Assembly (NCBI GenBank): GCA_947626815.1
Contig: CANQTN010000017.1
Location: 1-36,265, forward strand
Length of the DNA: 36,265 nt
From: an uncultured Clostridia bacterium
Lineage (GTDB): Bacteria > Bacillota > Clostridia > TANB77 > CAG-508
Reading direction: 5' to 3'
The notes beneath the pieces were generated by a model that was not told the DNA's origin, searched no databases, and saw only the letters and a list, made by a program, of their open reading frames with translations. Position numbers and translations under genes: made by a program. The stretch's first letter is position 1, and each line of letters starts with the position of its first letter. Below are positions 1 through 8,855 of the stretch, one piece after another.

Positions 1-122
1 AAAAAATAAAAAAAGCAATTGGAATAAAATAAGTTATACTAAAAAAGTATTCATCTATGTATTTTTGAGTGTGCTAAATTAAAAAAATTTAGTAACTATA
101 TATAGTTAAAACACAATAATTT

Positions 123-239
123 TCTAGTGATAATGACATTTAGGGTAATACCTGTTCCCATTCCGAACACAGAAGTCAAGCCTAAGTGTGCCAAAAATAC
201 TTGCGGGTTACCCTGCTGGGAAGATAGGTTGTCGCTAGA
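123..239 (+). rRNA. rrf: 5S ribosomal RNA
   Basis: The segment has the classic 5S core (CCCATTCCGAACACAGAAGT) near the middle and a terminal helix: TCTAGTGA at 123-130 pairs with TCGCTAGA at 232-239, with one G-U pair. The length of 117 nt fits bacterial 5S. A run of T follows at 240-247 and probably ends transcription. No 23S 3' end is recognisable in the 122 bases upstream, so the gene is either solitary or separated from 23S by a long spacer. Confidence 0.96.
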
Positions 240-289
240 TTTTTTTTATTTTAAAAAGTCATTATTATTTATAATAATATCAATTTAAC

Positions 290-480
290 TTTGAATTTTG
301 AGATAATAAAATTTACATTTGTCGCTCGGTGCGAGCTTTTCTTCGTAAGAAATCCTATATATCTTTTATGGCACCCTTCCACGATATCGTGAACTCTTTC
401 CATAAAAGATATAAAAGGATTTCTAACTTGAAAACTCTACATTCGCTCCATATTTAAATTTTATTATCTCAAAATTCAAA
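290..480. repeat. Palindromic MITE-like element with 26-bp perfect inverted ends
   Basis: Bases 290-315 are the exact reverse complement of 455-480 (26 of 26). A second nested pair (AGAAATCC..ATCTTTTATGG at about 348-370, and CCATAAAAGAT..GGATTTCT at about 400-423) makes most of the element self-complementary. The centre, 363-409, carries TTATGGCACCCTT and is related to the reverse complement of 17007-17051, the centre of another palindromic element in this window. No coding capacity is visible. The right end lies 28 bp upstream of the flavin reductase start, so it probably affects that gene's transcript. Confidence 0.8.
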
Positions 481-508
481 AAAATAGTAATAAAATAGGA
501 GAGCAAAA

Positions 509-1091
509 ATGTCAAAAGTAACGTGGAAACCAGGAACATTTATATATCCACTTCCAGTTGTAATGGTAAGTTGTCGGAACAATGGAAAAATCAAATATTA
601 TAACAATTGCATGGACAGGTATATTAAATACAGAGCCTGCAACAGTATATATCTCTGTAAGACCAAATAGATATTCATATAATATTATAAAAGAACAAAA
701 AGAATTTGTTATAAACCTAACAAACAAAAAATTAGCAAAAGCAACAGATTGGTGTGGAGTAAAAACAGGAGCAAAAGTTGATAAATTTAAAAACATGAAC
801 TTACATAAAGAAAAAGCTAAGTTTGTAAAATGCCCTATGATTAAAGAAAGCCCAGTATCAGTAGAATGTAGAGTAAAAGAAATAAAAGAATTAGGTTCAC
901 ATCATACATTTATTGCAGAAGTATTAGCAATTCATGCAGACAATAAATACATTAATGAAAAAGGTGCATTTGACATTTCAAAATGTGATTTAATAGCATA
1001 TTCAAATGGACATTATTATAGTCTAGGAAAGAAAATTGGAAAATTTGGATTTTCAGTACAAAAAAAGAAGAAAAATCCACAAAAGCATTGA
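509..1091 (+). CDS. Flavin reductase-like FMN-binding protein, read through a CGG +1 shift
   Basis: The product resembles the flavin reductase-like (FMN-binding split barrel) family: an N-terminal stretch around KPGTFIYPLPVVMVSC, then NIITIAWTG, YISVRPNRYSY and FVINLTNK. Such proteins bind FMN and are usually small soluble oxidoreductases. ATG at 509 follows AGGAGAG at 498-504. Read straight, the frame ends at TAG 668-670 after 53 codons. Skipping C575 of an in-frame CGG gives glycine 23 (VSCG, a conserved position) and a full 193-residue protein ending at TGA 1089-1091. The stop overlaps the rpmG promoter. The family assignment is solid; the substrate is unknown. A simple pseudogene is possible but unlikely, because nine other genes here show the identical change. 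Confidence 0.85.
575..578 (+). other. CGG +1 shift site 1 (TGT C GGA)
   Basis: In-frame CGG followed by A. Skipping C575 changes the reading from TGT CGG AAC to TGT GGA ACA and joins the two halves of the flavin reductase at residue 23. No Shine-Dalgarno-like motif or stop codon accompanies the site. Confidence 0.85.
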
Positions 1092-1116
1092 CACACTAGA
1101 AAAAAAATGATAAAAT
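1088..1116 (+). promoter_or_regulatory. Sigma-A type promoter for rpmG-secE-nusG
   Basis: TTGACA at 1088-1093, a 17-bp spacer, and TAAAAT at 1111-1116, placed 80 bp before the rpmG start. The -35 box overlaps the TGA stop of the flavin reductase. It is a near-consensus vegetative promoter. Confidence 0.8.
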
Positions 1117-1195
1117 ATACAAGTATATGTTATTACGGACATATATTCACATCGTTTCAAAAAAAGTAATGTAAAAATACGGAGGTGTATTGAAA

Positions 1196-1360
1196 ATGGC
1201 AGCAAAAGGACCAAGAGAAAATATAACATTAGAATGTACAGAATGTAAAAGAAGAAATTACATGACTTCAAAAAATAAAAGAAAAAATACAGATAGATTA
1301 GAAATAGTAAAATATTGTAAATTCTGTAAAAAACGTACAACACACAAAGAAACTAAATAG
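1196..1360 (+). CDS. rpmG: 50S ribosomal protein L33
   Basis: A 54-residue protein starting [20 protein letters not shown], with two CxxC pairs (CTEC and CKFC) that form the zinc ribbon of the cysteine-containing type of L33. It is a component of the large ribosomal subunit. ATG at 1196 follows GGAGGTG at 1181-1187. It heads the rpmG-secE-nusG order typical of Bacillota and sits 27 bp upstream of secE. The protein is basic, and the length is normal for the family. Confidence 0.95.
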   Translation: MAAKGPRENITLECTECKRRNYMTSKNKRKNTDRLEIVKYCKFCKKRTTHKETK

Positions 1361-1387
1361 TAGAAGCTATTTTAAGGAGGATGTAAA

Positions 1388-1825
1388 ATGGCTAAAAAAG
1401 AAACAAAAAAAGAAAATAATAAAAATAAAAAAAGTTTTTTCAAAGACTTTAAAGCTGAATTAAAAAAAGTAAGTTGGCCAACACCAAAGCAATTATTTAA
1501 CAATACAGTTGCAGTAGTAACAATAGTAATTATTACAGCAATCATTGTGTTTGTATTAGATGTAATATTTGAAACACTAAATAAACAAGGAATTGACAAA
1601 ATAAGAGATTTAGTTGTAACAGAAAATACAACAACAAATAATACAACATCAGAAAATACAACAACTGACAACACAACATCAGATAATACATCATCAGAAA
1701 ACACAACAAATAGCACAGAATCAACAGCTAATGAAACAACAACTGAAAATGTAACAACTGATAATACAGCAACAGAAAATACAGAAGGAGCAGCCAACAA
1801 CAATACAGCAGAAAATGCAAACTAA
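1388..1825 (+). CDS. secE: Preprotein translocase subunit SecE with a long Thr/Asn-rich tail
   Basis: Residues 1-75 are a normal single-span SecE: lysine-rich start, the conserved amphipathic helix FKDFKAELKKVSWPT, then one membrane helix at about residues 40-62. SecE is the essential small subunit that clamps SecY. Most single-span SecE proteins are 60-80 residues, but this one has 145. Residues 79-145 are a low-complexity tail of repeated (N/S)TT, DN and EN units ending in NTAENAN. From the usual SecE topology the tail should lie outside the membrane. The tail is in frame and free of stops, and the next gene (nusG) follows after 53 bp, so it is not an assembly join. RBS AAGGAGG lies just before ATG 1388. 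Confidence 0.93.
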   Translation: MAKKETKKENNKNKKSFFKDFKAELKKVSWPTPKQLFNNTVAVVTIVIITAIIVFVLDVIFETLNKQGIDKIRDLVVTENTTTNNTTSENTTTDNTTSDNTSSENTTNSTESTANETTTENVTTDNTATENTEGAANNNTAENAN

Positions 1826-1878
1826 AAATAATAATTAGGCATCAACAAATTGAAAAAATAAAAGGAGGCTAAATTTAA

Positions 1879-2415
1879 ATGTCTCAAAAAGATTATGACA
1901 GTGTAGCCAGATGGTATGTAGTACATACATACTCTGGATATGAAAATAAAGTAAAAGCAGATTTAGAAAAAACTATAAAAAATAGAGAATTAGAAGATTT
2001 TTTCTTTGACATTATTGTACCAATGGAAGAGCAAATAGAAATAAAAGATGGAAAAAGAAAAACTAATCTAAAAAAAGTATTTCCCGGTTATGTATTAATA
2101 AAAATGATAGTAACAGAGCAATCTTGGTATATAGTAAGAAATACAAGAGGGGTTACTGGATTTGTAGGGTCAGGAACAGATCCAATTCCATTAACAGAAG
2201 AAGAAATACGAAACATGGGATTTGAAGAAGTTCCAGTAAATGTAGATTATGATATAAATGAACAAGTACAAGTTATGAATGGACCATTTGAAGGATTCAT
2301 AGGTACAGTTCAAGAAATAAATACAGAAAAACATAAAGTGAAAGTTTTAGTGTCAATGTTTGGAAGAGAAACACCAGTAGAATTAGAATTTTCACAAGTG
2401 CAAAAAATAAAATAG
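1879..2415 (+). CDS. nusG: Transcription termination/antitermination factor NusG
   Basis: 178 residues with the NusG N-terminal domain ([19 protein letters not shown] at residues 11-29, FPGYVLIKM in the middle) and a C-terminal KOW motif ([18 protein letters not shown]). NusG binds RNA polymerase and couples transcription to translation or termination. The gene lies between secE and rplK, the standard order, with AAAGGAGG before ATG 1879. The CGG at the FPG codons is out of frame (CCC GGT), so it is not a shift site. Confidence 0.97.
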   Translation: MSQKDYDSVARWYVVHTYSGYENKVKADLEKTIKNRELEDFFFDIIVPMEEQIEIKDGKRKTNLKKVFPGYVLIKMIVTEQSWYIVRNTRGVTGFVGSGTDPIPLTEEEIRNMGFEEVPVNVDYDINEQVQVMNGPFEGFIGTVQEINTEKHKVKVLVSMFGRETPVELEFSQVQKIK

Positions 2416-2430
2416 GGAGGTGCCATTAAA

Positions 2431-2859
2431 ATGGCAGAAAAAGAAATATCAAATATTATAAAATTACAAATAGAAGCAGGAAAAGCATCACCAGCTCCAC
2501 CAGTTGGTCCAGCATTAGGTTCAAGTGGTGTAAACATAATGCAATTTGTAAAAGAATTCAATGATAGAACAGCAAATCAACCAGGAATGATTATACCAGT
2601 AGTAATTACAGTATATAAAGACAAATCATTTGAATTTATTACAAAAGTACCACCAGTAGCAGTATTAATAAAAAAAGCAATAAAAATTCAAAAAGGTTCA
2701 GGAAAACCAAACAGAGATAAAGTTGCTAAAATAACAAAAGCACAAGTAAAAGAAATAGCAGAACAAAAAATGCCAGATTTAAATGCAGCATCAATAGAAA
2801 CTGCAATGAGTATGGTAGAAGGAACTGCAAGATCAATGGGAGTTGTAGTAACAGAATAA
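2431..2859 (+). CDS. rplK: 50S ribosomal protein L11
   Basis: 142 residues, the usual length for L11. The N-terminal domain holds the proline-rich [13 protein letters not shown] motif and the C-terminal rRNA-binding domain ends in [15 protein letters not shown]11 forms the stalk base of the GTPase centre. It starts 15 bp after nusG with GGGAGGTG as RBS and is probably cotranscribed with nusG and rplA. Confidence 0.97.
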   Translation: MAEKEISNIIKLQIEAGKASPAPPVGPALGSSGVNIMQFVKEFNDRTANQPGMIIPVVITVYKDKSFEFITKVPPVAVLIKKAIKIQKGSGKPNRDKVAKITKAQVKEIAEQKMPDLNAASIETAMSMVEGTARSMGVVVTE

Positions 2860-2918
2860 AAAATTAAAAAACTGGGAGAGTAAATAAATTACTCGTTAAA
2901 ACCAAAGGAGGTAAAAAA

Positions 2919-3602
2919 ATGAAAACATCAAAAAGATATGCAGAAAGTGCAAAATTAATTGACAAAACAAAAGAATATGGAATAAAAGAAGCATTAGAAA
3001 TTATTGAAAAAATGCCAAAAACAAAATTTGATGAAACAGTAGAATTACATGTAAAGTTAGGAGTAGACTCTAAGCATGCAGATCAACAAGTTAGAGGTAC
3101 AGTAGTACTTCCAAACGGTACAGGAAAAACACAAAAAGTATTAGTATTTGCAAAAGGACCAAAAGCAGAAGAAGCTCAAAAAGCAGGAGCAGACTTTGTT
3201 GGAGCAGAAGAATTAATACCAAAAATTCAAAATGAAAATTGGTTTGACTATGATGTAATAGTTGCAACACCAGACATGATGGGAGTTGTAGGAAGATTAG
3301 GTAAAGTATTAGGACCAAAAGGATTAATGCCAAACCCTAAATCTGGAACAGTTACAATGGACGTAACAAAAGCAATCAATGAAATAAAATCTGGTAAAGT
3401 AGAATATCGTTTAGACAAAACAAACATTATTCATTTAGGATTTGGAAAAGTTTCATTTGGAAGCGATAAACTACAAGAAAACTATGAAACTATTATGAAT
3501 GCAATCATAAAAGCAAAACCAGCAGCTGCAAAAGGTCAATACATAAGAAGTATATCAATAGCAACAACAATGGGACCAGGAATATATATAGAACAAAAAT
3601 AA
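2919..3602 (+). CDS. rplA: 50S ribosomal protein L1
   Basis: 227 residues with the L1 signatures: [12 protein letters not shown] at the start, [39 protein letters not shown], and the C-terminal [11 protein letters not shown]1 forms the mobile L1 stalk and in many bacteria also represses its own operon. The 59-bp gap after rplK contains a small hairpin (GAGTAA..TTACTC at about 2878-2895) followed by a strong AAAGGAGG. Such a structure in front of rplA is common in Bacillota and may be the autoregulatory site. Confidence 0.97.
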   Translation: MKTSKRYAESAKLIDKTKEYGIKEALEIIEKMPKTKFDETVELHVKLGVDSKHADQQVRGTVVLPNGTGKTQKVLVFAKGPKAEEAQKAGADFVGAEELIPKIQNENWFDYDVIVATPDMMGVVGRLGKVLGPKGLMPNPKSGTVTMDVTKAINEIKSGKVEYRLDKTNIIHLGFGKVSFGSDKLQENYETIMNAIIKAKPAAAKGQYIRSISIATTMGPGIYIEQK

Positions 3603-3617
3603 TTTGAATTGAAAATA

Positions 3618-3730
3618 ATTAGCCAAAGACAGTAGGCAAAAAAGTAAGCCCTACCGAGGTAAAAATAAAAGTGTATTAGATATAACACTCTTTTGTAATA
3701 CCTCGGAAAGGTACAAAAGAGCGTTTTTTA
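3618..3730 (+). promoter_or_regulatory. Ribosomal protein L10 leader (attenuator) upstream of rplJ-rplL
   Basis: The leader contains the L10-leader pattern GCCAAAGACAGTAGGC followed by CCTACCGAGG. Two mutually exclusive hairpins are visible. TACCGAGGTA (3652-3661) can pair with TACCTCGG (3698-3705). CTCTTTTGTA (3688-3697) pairs with TACAAAAGAG (3712-3721) as a terminator stem followed by a T run at 3724-3728. L10 or the L10-L12 complex binding the upstream region is known to favour termination in this family, giving feedback control. Confidence 0.85.
3688..3729 (+). terminator. Attenuator terminator of the L10 leader
   Basis: 10-bp perfect stem, CTCTTTTGTA (3688-3697) with TACAAAAGAG (3712-3721), and a T tract after it. 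It lies before the rplJ start, so it regulates readthrough rather than ending an operon. Confidence 0.75.
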
Positions 3731-3781
3731 TTATAACCAATAATAAATATAGAAAATATTCTTTAGGAGGTGAAAAATAAA

Positions 3782-4336
3782 ATGGCAAGTGAAACAATAC
3801 TTAACCAAAAGAAAGAAGAAGTAAAAAAATTAGCAGAAGAAATGAAAGATGCTAAATTAATACTTTTAACAGATTACAGAGGAATAAATGTAACAGATGA
3901 TACAACTTTAAGAAAAAATTTAAGAGATACAGGAGCTAAATATAATATCATAAAAAATAATATTACAAGAAGAGCATTAGCAGAATGTGGGCTAGAAGGT
4001 TTAGAAGATAAACTTGAAGGACCAACAGCAGTAGTAATAAGTAAAGAAGATTATTTAGCACCATCAAAAGTAATCTACGAATTTAGTAAAGATAATGAAT
4101 ATTACACAATAAAAGGTGGAATCATTGAAGGAAAATTAATGACAATAGATGAAATAATCACTATTGCTAAATTACCATCAAGAGAAACTTTATTATCAAT
4201 GCTTGCAGGTGCATTACTTGGAAATATTTCAAAATTTGCTGTTGCAATTGAAGAAGTAAGAAAACAAAAAGAATCAGGAGAAGGAAAAGCAGAAGCAAAA
4301 GACGAAAAAGCTGAAGAAGTAAAAACAGAAGCTTAG
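3782..4336 (+). CDS. rplJ: 50S ribosomal protein L10
   Basis: 184 residues from ATG 3782. The N-terminal rRNA-binding domain has LLTDYRGINV and YNIIKNNITRRAL; the C-terminal part has LPSRETLLSMLAGALLGNISKFA and then an acidic/lysine-rich tail. L10 anchors the L7/L12 dimers to the stalk base. AGGAGG at 3765-3770 is the RBS. An upstream GTG at 3770 overlaps that RBS, so ATG 3782 is preferred. The gene follows the L10 leader attenuator and precedes rplL. Confidence 0.96.
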   Translation: MASETILNQKKEEVKKLAEEMKDAKLILLTDYRGINVTDDTTLRKNLRDTGAKYNIIKNNITRRALAECGLEGLEDKLEGPTAVVISKEDYLAPSKVIYEFSKDNEYYTIKGGIIEGKLMTIDEIITIAKLPSRETLLSMLAGALLGNISKFAVAIEEVRKQKESGEGKAEAKDEKAEEVKTEA

Positions 4337-4421
4337 TAAAAATCAATAAGGTGTAGTTTACCTATAACAAACTAAAAAGAAAAAGGTAAGTAATTACCAA
4401 AAAAATAGGGAGGATTTAAAA

Positions 4422-4793
4422 ATGGAAAAAATAGAAAAATTAATCGAAGAAATCGATAGCTTAACAGTTGTTGAATTAGCAGACTTAGTAAAAGCTATTG
4501 AAGAAAAATATGGAGTATCTGCAGTAGCAGCCGCTGCACCAGCAGCTGCAGGAGCAGCAGGAGGAAATGCTGCTGAAGAAAAATCATCTTATGATGTAGT
4601 ATTATCAGAAGCAGGAGATCAAAAAATCAAAGTTATTAAAGTAGTTAGAGATGCTACAGGATTAGGATTAAAAGAAGCTAAAGAATTAGTAGATGGAGCA
4701 CCAAAAACAGTTAAAGAAGGAGTTTCTAAAGAAGAAGCTGAAGACTTAAAAGCTAAATTTGCTGAAGTTGGAGCAGTAGTTGAATTAAAATAA
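4422..4793 (+). CDS. rplL: 50S ribosomal protein L7/L12
   Basis: 123 residues. N-terminal dimerisation domain, an Ala/Gly-rich hinge at about residues 35-55 ([13 protein letters not shown]), and the conserved C-terminal domain with [28 protein letters not shown]7/L12 recruits translational GTPases. It is the last gene of the ribosomal cluster and is followed by a strong terminator. GGGAGG lies before ATG 4422. Confidence 0.97.
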   Translation: MEKIEKLIEEIDSLTVVELADLVKAIEEKYGVSAVAAAAPAAAGAAGGNAAEEKSSYDVVLSEAGDQKIKVIKVVRDATGLGLKEAKELVDGAPKTVKEGVSKEEAEDLKAKFAEVGAVVELK

Positions 4794-4824
4794 AAATATA
4801 ATTAAAATGGTAAACTAATCAAAA

Positions 4825-4851
4825 ACAAGCTAAAAATAGCTTGTTTTTTTT
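4825..4851 (+). terminator. Intrinsic terminator after rplL
   Basis: ACAAGCTA (4825-4832), loop AAAA, TAGCTTGT (4837-4844), then seven T. It separates the ribosomal operon from gatCAB. Confidence 0.9.
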
Positions 4852-4902
4852 ACAAAAAAAGTATATAATATAAAACGAATTTAAATATAGGGAGATGATT
4901 AA

Positions 4903-5187
4903 ATGCAAGTAAGTAAAGAAGAAATTTTACACATTGCAAATTTAGCAGACTTAAATTTAGAAGAAAATGAGATTGAAAAATATTTAGAAAATTTACAAGA
5001 AATTTTAGATTTTGCAAATATCATAAAAAATGCACCAACAGAAGATTTAGATATAACAATAGGAGCAAATGAAGCAAAAAATGTATTTAGAAAAGATGAA
5101 ATAAAAATATTTGAAGATAATGAAAGTTTATTACAAAATGCAATAGAACCAGAAAAAAATATGTTTAAAATACCAAAAGTTCTTTAA
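4903..5187 (+). CDS. gatC: Asp-tRNA(Asn)/Glu-tRNA(Gln) amidotransferase subunit C
   Basis: 94 residues with the GatC pattern: KEEILHIANLADLNLEENE at the start and a C-terminal FRKDEIKI region. GatC is the small subunit that wraps around GatA and stabilises GatCAB, which converts misacylated Glu-tRNA(Gln) or Asp-tRNA(Asn). GGGAGATG before ATG 4903 is the RBS. TATAAT at 4864-4869 could be the -10 of the gat operon promoter. It is followed by gatA and gatB. Confidence 0.95.
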   Translation: MQVSKEEILHIANLADLNLEENEIEKYLENLQEILDFANIIKNAPTEDLDITIGANEAKNVFRKDEIKIFEDNESLLQNAIEPEKNMFKIPKVL

Positions 5188-5268
5188 AGATAAAAAAGCC
5201 AAGAAAAAAGTATAATCTTGGTCATATTTATATTAAGAAATCAAAAATACATTTAAGGAGGAAAATAA

Positions 5269-6738
5269 ATGGATATTACTGAATTAACAGTACATGAACT
5301 ACAAGAAAAATTAAAAAGTAAAGAAATAACAATAACTCAGATAACAAAATCATATATAGATAGAATAAATGAAAAAGAAACTGATGTACAAGCATTTGTA
5401 ACAACCTTAACAGATGAAGCTATGGAACAGGCAAAAGAAATTCAAAATAAGCTAGAAGAAGGAGAAATAAAAGGAGAATTTGCTGGAATTCCAATTGGAA
5501 TAAAAGACAATATGTGTACAAAAGGAGTAAAAACAACTTGTAGTTCTAAAATGCTTGAAAATTTTGTAGCACCTTATTCAGCTACAGTAATTGAAAAACT
5601 TGATAAAGAAAACATTATAAATTTAGGAAAACTAAATATGGACGAATTTGCAATGGGAGGTTCAACAGAATATTCATACTTTAAAAAAACCAAAAATCCA
5701 TGGAATTTAAACAAAGTACCTGGAGGATCTTCAGGAGGATCAGCAGCAGCAGTAGCAGCAAATTTAGTACCATGGGCATTAGGATCTGATACAGGTGGGT
5801 CAATTAGACAGCCAGCTAGCTTTTGTGGAGTAGTAGGATTAAAACCAACTTATGGATTAGTATCAAGATATGGATTAGTTGCATTTGCTTCATCATTAGA
5901 TCAAATAGGACCAATTACGAAAGATGTAAGAGATTGTGCAATGTTATTAAATTTAATTGTAGGACATGACGAAAAAGATACTACATCAGTAGAAAGACCA
6001 AAAGTAGATTATACAAAATCATTAAAAAATGATATAAAAGGATTAAAAATAGGAGTACCAAAAGAATTTTTTACAGAAGGAATAAATGAAGAAGTAAAAG
6101 ATGCACTAGAAAAATCAATAGAAAAATATAAAGAATTAGGAGCAGAAATAGAAGAATTTTCATTAGATATTGCAAAATATTCATTAGCAACTTATTATAT
6201 AATAGGCTGTGCAGAAGCAAGCTCTAACTTAGGAAGATTTGATGGAATTAGATATACATATAGAACACCTGAATTTAAAAGCTTAAAAGAACTATATAAA
6301 AAATCAAGAAGTGAAGGTTTTGGAGATGAAGTAAAAAGAAGAATCATACTTGGAACATATGTATTATCTTCAGGATATTATGATGCATATTATAAAAAAG
6401 CACAACAAGTAAGAACATTAGTTATGAATGAATTCAATAAAGGATTTGAAAAATATGATATTATATTAACACCAACATCACCAACAGTAGCATTTGACAT
6501 AGGCTCAAAAACAAATAATCCATTAGAAATGTATTTAGCTGATATTTGCACAGTTTCAGTAAATATTGCAGGACTTCCAGGAATATCTATACCATGTGGA
6601 GTAGACAAAGAAGGAATGCCAATAGGAATGCAATTAATCGGAAATAAATTTTGCGAAGAAACAATTTTAAATGCAGCATATACATTTGAGCAAGCAATTA
6701 AGTTTAGAGAAAACTATAAACCAGAATTTAAAAAATAA
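5269..6738 (+). CDS. gatA: Asp-tRNA(Asn)/Glu-tRNA(Gln) amidotransferase subunit A
   Basis: 489 residues, the usual length for GatA. It is an amidase-signature enzyme that releases ammonia from glutamine or asparagine. The Ser-cisSer-Lys triad is visible: Lys79 in [10 protein letters not shown], Ser154 in [11 protein letters not shown] and Ser178 in [10 protein letters not shown]. The C-terminus contains LPGISIPCG and [13 protein letters not shown] 5269 has AAGGAGG upstream. The CGG at 6638-6640 is split across ATC GGA and is not a shift site. It forms an operon with gatC (81 bp upstream) and gatB (35 bp downstream). Confidence 0.97.
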   Translation: MDITELTVHELQEKLKSKEITITQITKSYIDRINEKETDVQAFVTTLTDEAMEQAKEIQNKLEEGEIKGEFAGIPIGIKDNMCTKGVKTTCSSKMLENFVAPYSATVIEKLDKENIINLGKLNMDEFAMGGSTEYSYFKKTKNPWNLNKVPGGSSGGSAAAVAANLVPWALGSDTGGSIRQPASFCGVVGLKPTYGLVSRYGLVAFASSLDQIGPITKDVRDCAMLLNLIVGHDEKDTTSVERPKVDYTKSLKNDIKGLKIGVPKEFFTEGINEEVKDALEKSIEKYKELGAEIEEFSLDIAKYSLATYYIIGCAEASSNLGRFDGIRYTYRTPEFKSLKELYKKSRSEGFGDEVKRRIILGTYVLSSGYYDAYYKKAQQVRTLVMNEFNKGFEKYDIILTPTSPTVAFDIGSKTNNPLEMYLADICTVSVNIAGLPGISIPCGVDKEGMPIGMQLIGNKFCEETILNAAYTFEQAIKFRENYKPEFKK

Positions 6739-6773
6739 AAAATGTTTGTAAATTATAACAAGGAGGAAAATAG

Positions 6774-8216
6774 ATGTCAAAAGAAGATTATGAAACAATA
6801 ATAGGGTTAGAAGTGCATTGTGAACTTTCAACAAAAACCAAAATATTTTGTTCTTGTCCAACAGAATTTGGAGCAGCTCCTAATACACATACCTGTCCAA
6901 TTTGTATGGGAATGCCAGGAACATTACCAGTTTTAAATGAAAAAGTAGTTGAATATGCTGTAAAAGCAGGACTTGCAACAAATTGTGAAATATCAAGAAA
7001 TAGCAAAAATGACAGAAAAAATTATTTTTATCCAGATCTTCCAAAAGCATATCAAATATCTCAATTTGATCAACCTTTATGTGAACATGGATATGTAGAA
7101 ATTGATAAAGAAGATGGTTCTAAAAAGAAAATTAGACTAACTAGAATACATATTGAAGAAGATGCAGGAAAATTAAATCATGACGAATTTGGAGGAGGAA
7201 GTTTAGTTGATTTAAATAGAGCAGGTGTACCTTTAATTGAAATTGTATCTGAACCAGACCTTCGTAGCAGTGAAGAAGTAGATAAATATTTGAAAAAATT
7301 AAAATCTATTTTTGAATATATAGAAGTATCAGATTGCAAAATGCAAGAAGGCTCATTAAGAGCAGATGTTAATGTTTCAGTTAGAAAAAAAGGTGAAACA
7401 AAGCTTGGAACACGTACAGAAATGAAAAACATGAATTCATTTAGAAGTATAACAAGAGCAATAGAATATGAAGTAGAAAGACAAATAGATGTAATTGAAG
7501 ATGGAGGAGTAATAGAACAAGAAACATTAAGATGGGATGAAGTATCTGGAAAAACATTTTCAATGAGAGATAAAGAAGATGCACAAGATTATAGATATTT
7601 TCCGGATCCAGATTTGGTAGCAATTAAACTATCAGAAGAATATATACAAAAAGTAAAAGAAAGCTTACCAGAATTACCAGAAAGCAGAAAACAAAGATAC
7701 TTAAATGATTACAAATTATCTGAAAAAGATGCTAATTTGATAACATCATCAAAATATCTATCTGATTTATTTGAGGAAGCAAGTAAAATATGCAACAATC
7801 CAAAAGCAGTAAATAACTGGATTATATCAGATATATCAAGAATTTTAAATGAAACAGAAATGGAACCAATAGAAATACCATTTGATAGTAAACAATTAGG
7901 AAAATTAGTAATATTAATAGATAATGGAACAATAAGCTCAAGCATTGGAAAAAAAGTATTAATAGAACTATTTGAAAACCCTAGAGATCCAGAAGAAATA
8001 ATAAAAGAAAAAGGATGGATACAAATATCTGATGAAGGAGCAATAAAAGAAGTTGTTCTAAAAATATTAAAAGCAAATCCACAATCTGTAGCAGATTATA
8101 AAGGAGGAAAAGATAAAGCACTAGGTTTCTTAGTAGGACAGGCAATGAAAGAAACTAAAGGACAAGCAAATCCAAAGATGTTAAACCAAATGTTTATAGA
8201 AGAATTAAAAAAATAA
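6774..8216 (+). CDS. gatB: Asp-tRNA(Asn)/Glu-tRNA(Gln) amidotransferase subunit B
   Basis: 480 residues. The N-terminal catalytic domain starts YETIIGLEVHCELSTKTKIFCSC and has THTCPICMGMPGTLPVLN. The middle has GTRTEMKNMNSFRSI and DYRYFPDPDL, and the C-terminal YqeY-like tail domain ends GQANPKMLNQMFIEELKK. GatB binds the tRNA and phosphorylates the misacylated Glu or Asp. The RBS is AAGGAGG. No separate terminator is seen: repeat copy 1 starts 3 bp after the stop and its long stem may end the transcript. Confidence 0.97.
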   Translation: MSKEDYETIIGLEVHCELSTKTKIFCSCPTEFGAAPNTHTCPICMGMPGTLPVLNEKVVEYAVKAGLATNCEISRNSKNDRKNYFYPDLPKAYQISQFDQPLCEHGYVEIDKEDGSKKKIRLTRIHIEEDAGKLNHDEFGGGSLVDLNRAGVPLIEIVSEPDLRSSEEVDKYLKKLKSIFEYIEVSDCKMQEGSLRADVNVSVRKKGETKLGTRTEMKNMNSFRSITRAIEYEVERQIDVIEDGGVIEQETLRWDEVSGKTFSMRDKEDAQDYRYFPDPDLVAIKLSEEYIQKVKESLPELPESRKQRYLNDYKLSEKDANLITSSKYLSDLFEEASKICNNPKAVNNWIISDISRILNETEMEPIEIPFDSKQLGKLVILIDNGTISSSIGKKVLIELFENPRDPEEIIKEKGWIQISDEGAIKEVVLKILKANPQSVADYKGGKDKALGFLVGQAMKETKGQANPKMLNQMFIEELKK

Positions 8217-8218
8217 AA

Positions 8219-8440
8219 ACAGTCTTTTATATATATTAAAAAAACTATAAAAATAGTACAAATGGTCAATTATAATATATTATTTATGCAGTAACAATTC
8301 GGGGGGACCAACAAATTACAGCTTGTTAATAAAATTTTATAATTTATTATAAAATTTTAGATACAATCTGTATGCAGTTGGGAGTTACAAATAAATAATA
8401 TATTATAATTGACCATTTGTACTATTGATAAGTAGACTGT
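8219..8440 (+). repeat. Structured intergenic repeat, copy 1 (longest arms)
   Basis: The core runs between two ATAATATATTAT boxes (8272-8283 and 8395-8406). It contains TTCGGGGGGACCA and an inner palindrome around TAATTTATTATAAAATTTTA. Outside the boxes the arms continue to pair: AATAGTACAAATGGTCAATT on the left with AATTGACCATTTGTACTATT on the right, then ACAGTC with GACTGT at the ends. Four further copies occur in this window, all between genes. No protein is encoded. Confidence 0.85.
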
Positions 8441-8451
8441 AGCTATTAATT

Positions 8452-8703
8452 TTATATTAATTGTTTTTTTATTCCATCAACTACAAGACCACAAATAACA
8501 AATTCAATTGCAAAAATAGTGCTAAGCCTAAATAAATAAATACCTATGTAAAACACAGAAGGAGCTAATAAAAAATAGCTATATGTAAATAAAATAAAAA
8601 CTGACAAAATACAAATAATAAAACAAAATTTAAATCCACATTTCATAATTTTTGAAGTTAGTTGATCTAAATTTTTAAAAGTATCAATTAACTTTTTAAA
8701 CAT
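8452..8703 (-). CDS. Small integral membrane protein of unknown function
   Basis: 83 residues starting MFKKLIDTFKNLDQLTSKIMKCGFKF. Two strong hydrophobic segments follow (FCFIICILSVFILFTYSYFL and a second around IYLFRLSTIFAIEFVICGLV), then a short basic end. ATG at 8701-8703 was chosen because GAGGGTGAT lies 6-12 bases upstream on the reverse strand; an upstream in-frame ATG (8719-8721) has no better site. I do not recognise a named family. It stands alone between repeat copy 1 and the divergent AraC-type gene, so context gives no clear function. Confidence 0.7.
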   Translation of the reverse strand: MFKKLIDTFKNLDQLTSKIMKCGFKFCFIICILSVFILFTYSYFLLAPSVFYIGIYLFRLSTIFAIEFVICGLVVDGIKKQLI

Positions 8704-8855
8704 ATAATCACCCTCATACAAATTAAATTACCCGTATATTAATAATAACATTTTAAATAACCAAAAACAATGGAAATAGATAACAACTTTATAATGTAGA
8801 CATAAATTAAATAATATGATAAAATATAATGACAAAATAAAAAAGGAATAAAAAT

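Noticed and set aside
1089..1091. TGA recoding as tryptophan
   Set aside because: TGA ends the flavin reductase (1089-1091) and the HerA-like ATPase (11661-11663) exactly where the proteins should end.
3770..3781. GTG start for L10 at 3770
   Set aside because: It overlaps the AGGAGG ribosome binding site; ATG 3782 is correctly spaced.
4852..4902. T-box or other riboswitch before gatCAB
   Set aside because: The gap is only about 50 bases and holds a possible -10 box and the RBS; no T-box motif is visible.
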